Source: an uncultured Coriobacteriales bacterium
GTDB taxonomy: Bacteria; Actinomycetota; Coriobacteriia; Coriobacteriales; UMGS124
Assembly: GCA_934636245.1 (NCBI GenBank)
Contig: CAKUAI010000008.1
Coordinates: 62,001-126,000, forward strand
Length of the DNA: 64,000 bases
Reading direction: 5' to 3'
Both the position numbers and the translations under genes were made by a program. Below are positions 60,916 through 64,000 of the stretch, piece after piece; position 1 is the first letter of the stretch, and the number at the start of each line of letters is the position of its first letter. Below the pieces are notes generated by a model, which searched no databases, was not told the DNA's origin, and saw nothing but the letters and a program-made list of their open reading frames with translations.

Positions 60916-62658
60916 TTACAGCTGTGCAAGGTCCTTACCCAAGAGATAGGACAGCGTGCCGCACACGGCGCCGAGGTTCTGGCCGGGCATCACGAAGTTG
61001 TAGGTGTTGGCGTAGAAGTCGCCGGTCATGATGCCGGTGTTGTACAGGCCCTCGATGGGCTCGTCGTTCTCATCGCACACCTGCATCTTCTCGTTGGTGC
61101 GCAGGCCGCCGCACACGGTGAGGAAGGTGGCGCCCACGGACTTGGTGGCGTAGAACGGGCCGGTCTCGATGGGGAACAGGTACTCGGGGTTCACATGGAA
61201 CTCCTCGTCGAGGCCGTTCTTGGCATACTCGTTGTAGCGCTTGATTGACTCGAGGGCGTTGTCGGCGTCGATGCCGTCAGCGGCCATCTTCTCGACGAGC
61301 TCCTCGATGGTGTCGGCCTTGTAGTAGGCCGTGGAGGAACCGATGCCCTCGACGACGCCAGCCTCGGCATTCTTGTCCCAACCAGCGATGATCTCCTCGG
61401 GGGTCGAGGGCTGGATGCCGTTCTCAAGGTCGATGCAGCAGCCGAAGGCCTCCCAGGTGTCCTGCGTGTAGGCATAGTTGGTGTCCCACACGGCGAAGGC
61501 GGTCTGCTGGGGAAGCTGCAGCTTGGAGATGGCGCCGTAGGCGAAGTTGGTAATCTCGTTCTGGTAACGCTCGCCGTGAATGTCGAGGTTGATGCCCCAG
61601 AAGTTGGAGATGACGCCGTGGGCGGGGCCAGTGGCGCCACCGTTGATCATGGGAGCAACGGGAAAGGTCTTCTGCCAAGCGGCGCCGATCCACAGGCCCA
61701 TCTTCTGGCCGTCGCCGGGCATGAGGCCGTCGTAGGCGAGCTCGGTGTCGTAGTCAATCTTGTCCCAGCTGATGGCGTCCTTGAACCACTTGTAGGCCAT
61801 GGGGCTGTAGCGAGCCATGAGGTCGCGGTCCTTGGAGAAGTCGCCCGTGGCGAGCACGACGGCCTTGGTGGCCTCGTACTTGATGTAGTTGCCGTCGGCG
61901 TCCTGGGCAACAACGGCGCTCACGCGGCCGGTGTTGTCGTCGTCACGGATGAGGTAGAGGGCGCGGGTGTTGTAGTCGATCTCGCCGCCGAGGTCCTCGG
62001 TGAAGATCCGAGCGTAGGTCTGGGCCTCGATGGGGGCACCCCACAGAGCGCCGAAGGGCTGCTCGTCACTGTAGAAGTTGTGCGATGCGGGCGGCACGTC
62101 GATGACGCCGTCGGGATCGGGGTAGCCGGGCTCCAGGCAGCAGTGCAGGCCCTTGCCCTCCATGAGCTCGATGGTCCAGTTGATGGACTCAGCGGAGTTG
62201 TTGATCCAGCGGGCCCACTTTTTCTTGTCCATGAGGTAGGTGCCGGAGGTCTGCTCGGTCTTCACGATCTTGCGGGCGAGCTCGGGGTTGTACTCGATAC
62301 CCTTCTCCACCTGATACTTGGAGCCGATGGCGTGGTTGGAGCCACCGCGGCTCATGGCCTTGGAAGAAGCGGAGAAGAGGATGACGTCGGCGCCCTCCTC
62401 GGCAGCGGAGACGGCGGTGCACACGCCGGCCATGCCTGCACCCACGACGACGATGTCGTGCGTGACGGTCTTGGAAATCTGATCCTCAGGGATGGGGTCG
62501 GGAGCGATCTCGAAGCTCCACTTGGCGCCCTCGAGCTTGTCGGCGGTCATGGCCTCCTGCTCGTCGGCCACAGCGACACCGGCAAGTGCGCCCATGGCGG
62601 CGACGCCGGCAGCGGCGGCCCCTGCACCCTCGACAAACTGACGACGGTTGAGTTCCAT
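60916..62658 (-). CDS. Tat-exported FAD-dependent oxidoreductase (flavocytochrome c-like flavoprotein subunit)
   Basis: 580 residues from the ATG at 62658, after AAAGGGGAACCAAC. Tat signal NRRQFVEGAGAAAAGVAAM; FAD site HDIVVVGAGMAGVCTAVSAAEEGADV; ATGDFSKDRDLMARY; C-terminal NTGIMTGDFYANTYNFVMPGQNLG. No FMN_bind or haem motif, so it needs partners for electrons. The fumarate reductase GxHGxNRLGG block is absent, pointing to another acceptor. Transcribed separately from the other flavoprotein gene, with repeat elements between. Divergent from a polytopic regulator-like gene. Confidence 0.85.
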   Translation of the reverse strand: MELNRRQFVEGAGAAAAGVAAMGALAGVAVADEQEAMTADKLEGAKWSFEIAPDPIPEDQISKTVTHDIVVVGAGMAGVCTAVSAAEEGADVILFSASSKAMSRGGSNHAIGSKYQVEKGIEYNPELARKIVKTEQTSGTYLMDKKKWARWINNSAESINWTIELMEGKGLHCCLEPGYPDPDGVIDVPPASHNFYSDEQPFGALWGAPIEAQTYARIFTEDLGGEIDYNTRALYLIRDDDNTGRVSAVVAQDADGNYIKYEATKAVVLATGDFSKDRDLMARYSPMAYKWFKDAISWDKIDYDTELAYDGLMPGDGQKMGLWIGAAWQKTFPVAPMINGGATGPAHGVISNFWGINLDIHGERYQNEITNFAYGAISKLQLPQQTAFAVWDTNYAYTQDTWEAFGCCIDLENGIQPSTPEEIIAGWDKNAEAGVVEGIGSSTAYYKADTIEELVEKMAADGIDADNALESIKRYNEYAKNGLDEEFHVNPEYLFPIETGPFYATKSVGATFLTVCGGLRTNEKMQVCDENDEPIEGLYNTGIMTGDFYANTYNFVMPGQNLGAVCGTLSYLLGKDLAQL

Positions 62659-62734
62659 GTTGGTTCCCCTTTCAACTTGGATAGCAGACCTGCCCCACAA
62701 GGACGCACCCTGTGGGCAGATAACAGCTTGAGTG

Positions 62735-62760
62735 TAGGCACGAGAAGTGCCCCGTGCCTA
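62735..62760. promoter_or_regulatory. Inverted repeat upstream of the flavoprotein gene
   Basis: TAGGCACG (62735-62742) and CGTGCCTA (62753-62760), a perfect 8-base inverted repeat with a 10-base spacer, about 80 bases before the flavoprotein ATG. Either an operator or a leader hairpin. Confidence 0.4.
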
Positions 62761-62808
62761 TGGGCCACCGTCTAAACCGCCGTGAACCTTTTGGCCCATT
62801 GCGCGGCT

Positions 62809-62821
62809 GAGCTGGTGTTTT
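62809..62821. promoter_or_regulatory. Variant of the TACCTGGTGTTTT motif (GAGCTGGTGTTTT)
   Basis: CTGGTGTTTT is shared with the motif at 6320 and 19303. Again it lies between a Tat-exported redox gene and a divergent polytopic gene, 150 bases from the former. Confidence 0.3.
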
Positions 62822-63007
62822 GAAATCTCGTGCAGCATTTGCCACGCGCGGGGGCCTGCAACGACAAAACCCGCCGCCACCCCACCGCCGCCAGGAGAAC
62901 AACCGGCAACCCGCCTAAAAAAGCGAGTCCCCCAACGTCGGGACGCATCAAAATCTCGTCGCTGCTATAGTGTGGACATCCAAAAAACGCACGACTGAAG
63001 GAGCGCA

Positions 63008-64000
63008 ATGGCAGCACGCGCCCAAGCAATGCCAGACAAAATCGGTGCCGACGCAGAGATTCTCGCCGGCGGCGGCCCAGAGGATTCGACCAGCCGGCGC
63101 GGCTTTGCGGGTCTGCTCCCCCTTGTGGGCCTCGGCTTTTGGCAGGCATGGTGGATGACGCTCGCCTCAACGTCGGTGGTCATAGGCCCCATCCAGCCCG
63201 CACCGGGTAGCATGCTGCTCCTCATGGTCGCAACGCTTGCGGGCTATGTAGTAGCGACGCTTGCCGCCCCGCGCCTGGCACCGTACAACAGCAGGCGCGG
63301 CCTTCTGCCGCTTTCCGCAGCCGCGGGGGCCCTAGGCACCGTGATGCTTGCTCTGTGCACGCACATTGCCTTGCCCTATGCCGCCGGTCTTGCACTGGAG
63401 TGGGCGGGCTACATCCTCACCTCTGTATTCAGCGCCCTCGTCCTGCTTATGTGGGGCGAGCGCTGGAGCACACTGGCCTCGGGCAACGTGGGCAGACACC
63501 TCGTGTACTCGTTCCTTCTCGCCTTCGCGCTCTACTTCGTCGCATGCGCCCTGCCCACCGTTGCGGGATGCACCCTCATAGCCCTCTTCGCTCCCCTGTC
63601 GGCGTTGTCGCTGTATCTCTCGCGCAACGAGCCCTGCCGAGGCGACGTCCCCGTGGCCGCCGTTCGCCTCGACGCGCGCCACCTCATCGGCTTTGCCCTT
63701 GCTCTCATGGCCGTCTCCGTCGTCTTCGGCGCCATGCAACGCGTGAGCTCCCTCGACGGCAGCACGCGCACGTTGCAACTCCTTGGCATGTCGGTAGCAG
63801 GCATCCTTACGGCAGTCTTCGCCTTCGTGATGTTCATGCGCGACTCAGTTGCCGACCCCTTCTCCTTCTATCGCCCCATTGTGCCTGCCATCGCATGCGG
63901 CATGGCCTTGTGCCTCGCGTTTCCTGGCAACCTATCGTTTGTAGGCAATGGCGGGGTCATTTTCGGCGTCTATTGCCTCGACATGTTCATCATGTTCACC
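63008..64000 (+). CDS. Polytopic membrane protein, probably LuxR-type regulator (3' end outside window)
   Basis: 331 codons visible, running off the window. ATG at 63008 follows AAGGAGCGCA. About nine to ten hydrophobic spans (SMLLLMVATLAGYVVATLAA, LVYSFLLAFALYFVACALP and others) with a short charged N-terminus. The pattern matches the sensor half of the two membrane LuxR proteins at 19480 and 22005, and the position, divergent from a Tat flavoprotein, is the same. The helix-turn-helix would lie past 64000, so the assignment is by analogy. Confidence 0.65.
   Translation, partial: MAARAQAMPDKIGADAEILAGGGPEDSTSRRGFAGLLPLVGLGFWQAWWMTLASTSVVIGPIQPAPGSMLLLMVATLAGYVVATLAAPRLAPYNSRRGLLPLSAAAGALGTVMLALCTHIALPYAAGLALEWAGYILTSVFSALVLLMWGERWSTLASGNVGRHLVYSFLLAFALYFVACALPTVAGCTLIALFAPLSALSLYLSRNEPCRGDVPVAAVRLDARHLIGFALALMAVSVVFGAMQRVSSLDGSTRTLQLLGMSVAGILTAVFAFVMFMRDSVADPFSFYRPIVPAIACGMALCLAFPGNLSFVGNGGVIFGVYCLDMFIMFT

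Overview
The window is a GC-rich bacterial chromosome segment that looks like a class Coriobacteriia genome, most likely an Eggerthellaceae-type gut anaerobe. This is inferred from gene content, not from a marker gene: Tat-exported molybdoenzymes and flavoproteins, LuxR-type regulators with many membrane segments, a TorD chaperone operon, a SUF operon of the sufC-B-D-S-U type, and a type II fatty acid cluster with an AccD-AccA fusion. No rRNA, tRNA, CRISPR array, integrase, insertion sequence or origin was seen.

Layout. 1-725: 3' part of a CPA1 Na+/H+ antiporter (-). 1207-3228: groES-groEL (-). 3554-5278: phosphohexose mutase (+). 5435-6139: ferric-reductase-like haem membrane protein (-). 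6356-13899: a five-gene operon (-) joining an unknown acidic protein, a TorD chaperone, a ferredoxin/MvhD-like protein, two SF1-helicase-like ATPases with degraded motifs and, between those two, an Ala/Glu-rich protein. 14887-19019: Tat-exported molybdopterin enzyme and its four-cluster Fe-S subunit (-), divergent from a membrane LuxR regulator (19480-21063, +). 21155-23477: a Tat-secreted unknown and a second membrane LuxR regulator (-). 23725-26926: queD, an aminotransferase, and an SPFH/NfeD pair (-). 27193-28260: ferrochelatase (+). 28398-29759: AAA_14/DUF4143 ATPase (-). 30006-32552: BlaI/M56 regulator pair (+) with a palindromic operator. 32641-33465: HD hydrolase (-). 34006-39149: SUF operon (-). 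39440-50324: a long fatty acid synthesis operon (+), from a MarR regulator through fabH-acp-fabK-fabD-fabG-fabF-accB-fabZ-accC-accDA to a DegV/FakB-like protein. 50597-51397: proC. 51771-52845: an AT-rich patch with two unknown genes. 53052-55556: a free heavy-metal-associated domain and a P1B-type ATPase behind a strong promoter with an ArsR-type palindrome. 56040-57836: a secreted CHAP-like wall protein. 58402-62658: two Tat-exported flavoproteins (-). 63008-end: N-terminal part of a further polytopic protein (+), probably a third LuxR-type regulator.

Functionally, much of the window serves anaerobic respiration (molybdoenzyme, flavoproteins, Fe-S assembly, chaperone, membrane LuxR sensors) and membrane lipid synthesis.

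The most unusual non-coding signal is at least two families of roughly 80-base hairpin elements just after stop codons. Within a family the inner core is conserved while the outer arms differ completely from copy to copy yet always pair with each other. The most unusual coding locus is the TorD / Fe-S / paired helicase-like ATPase operon.
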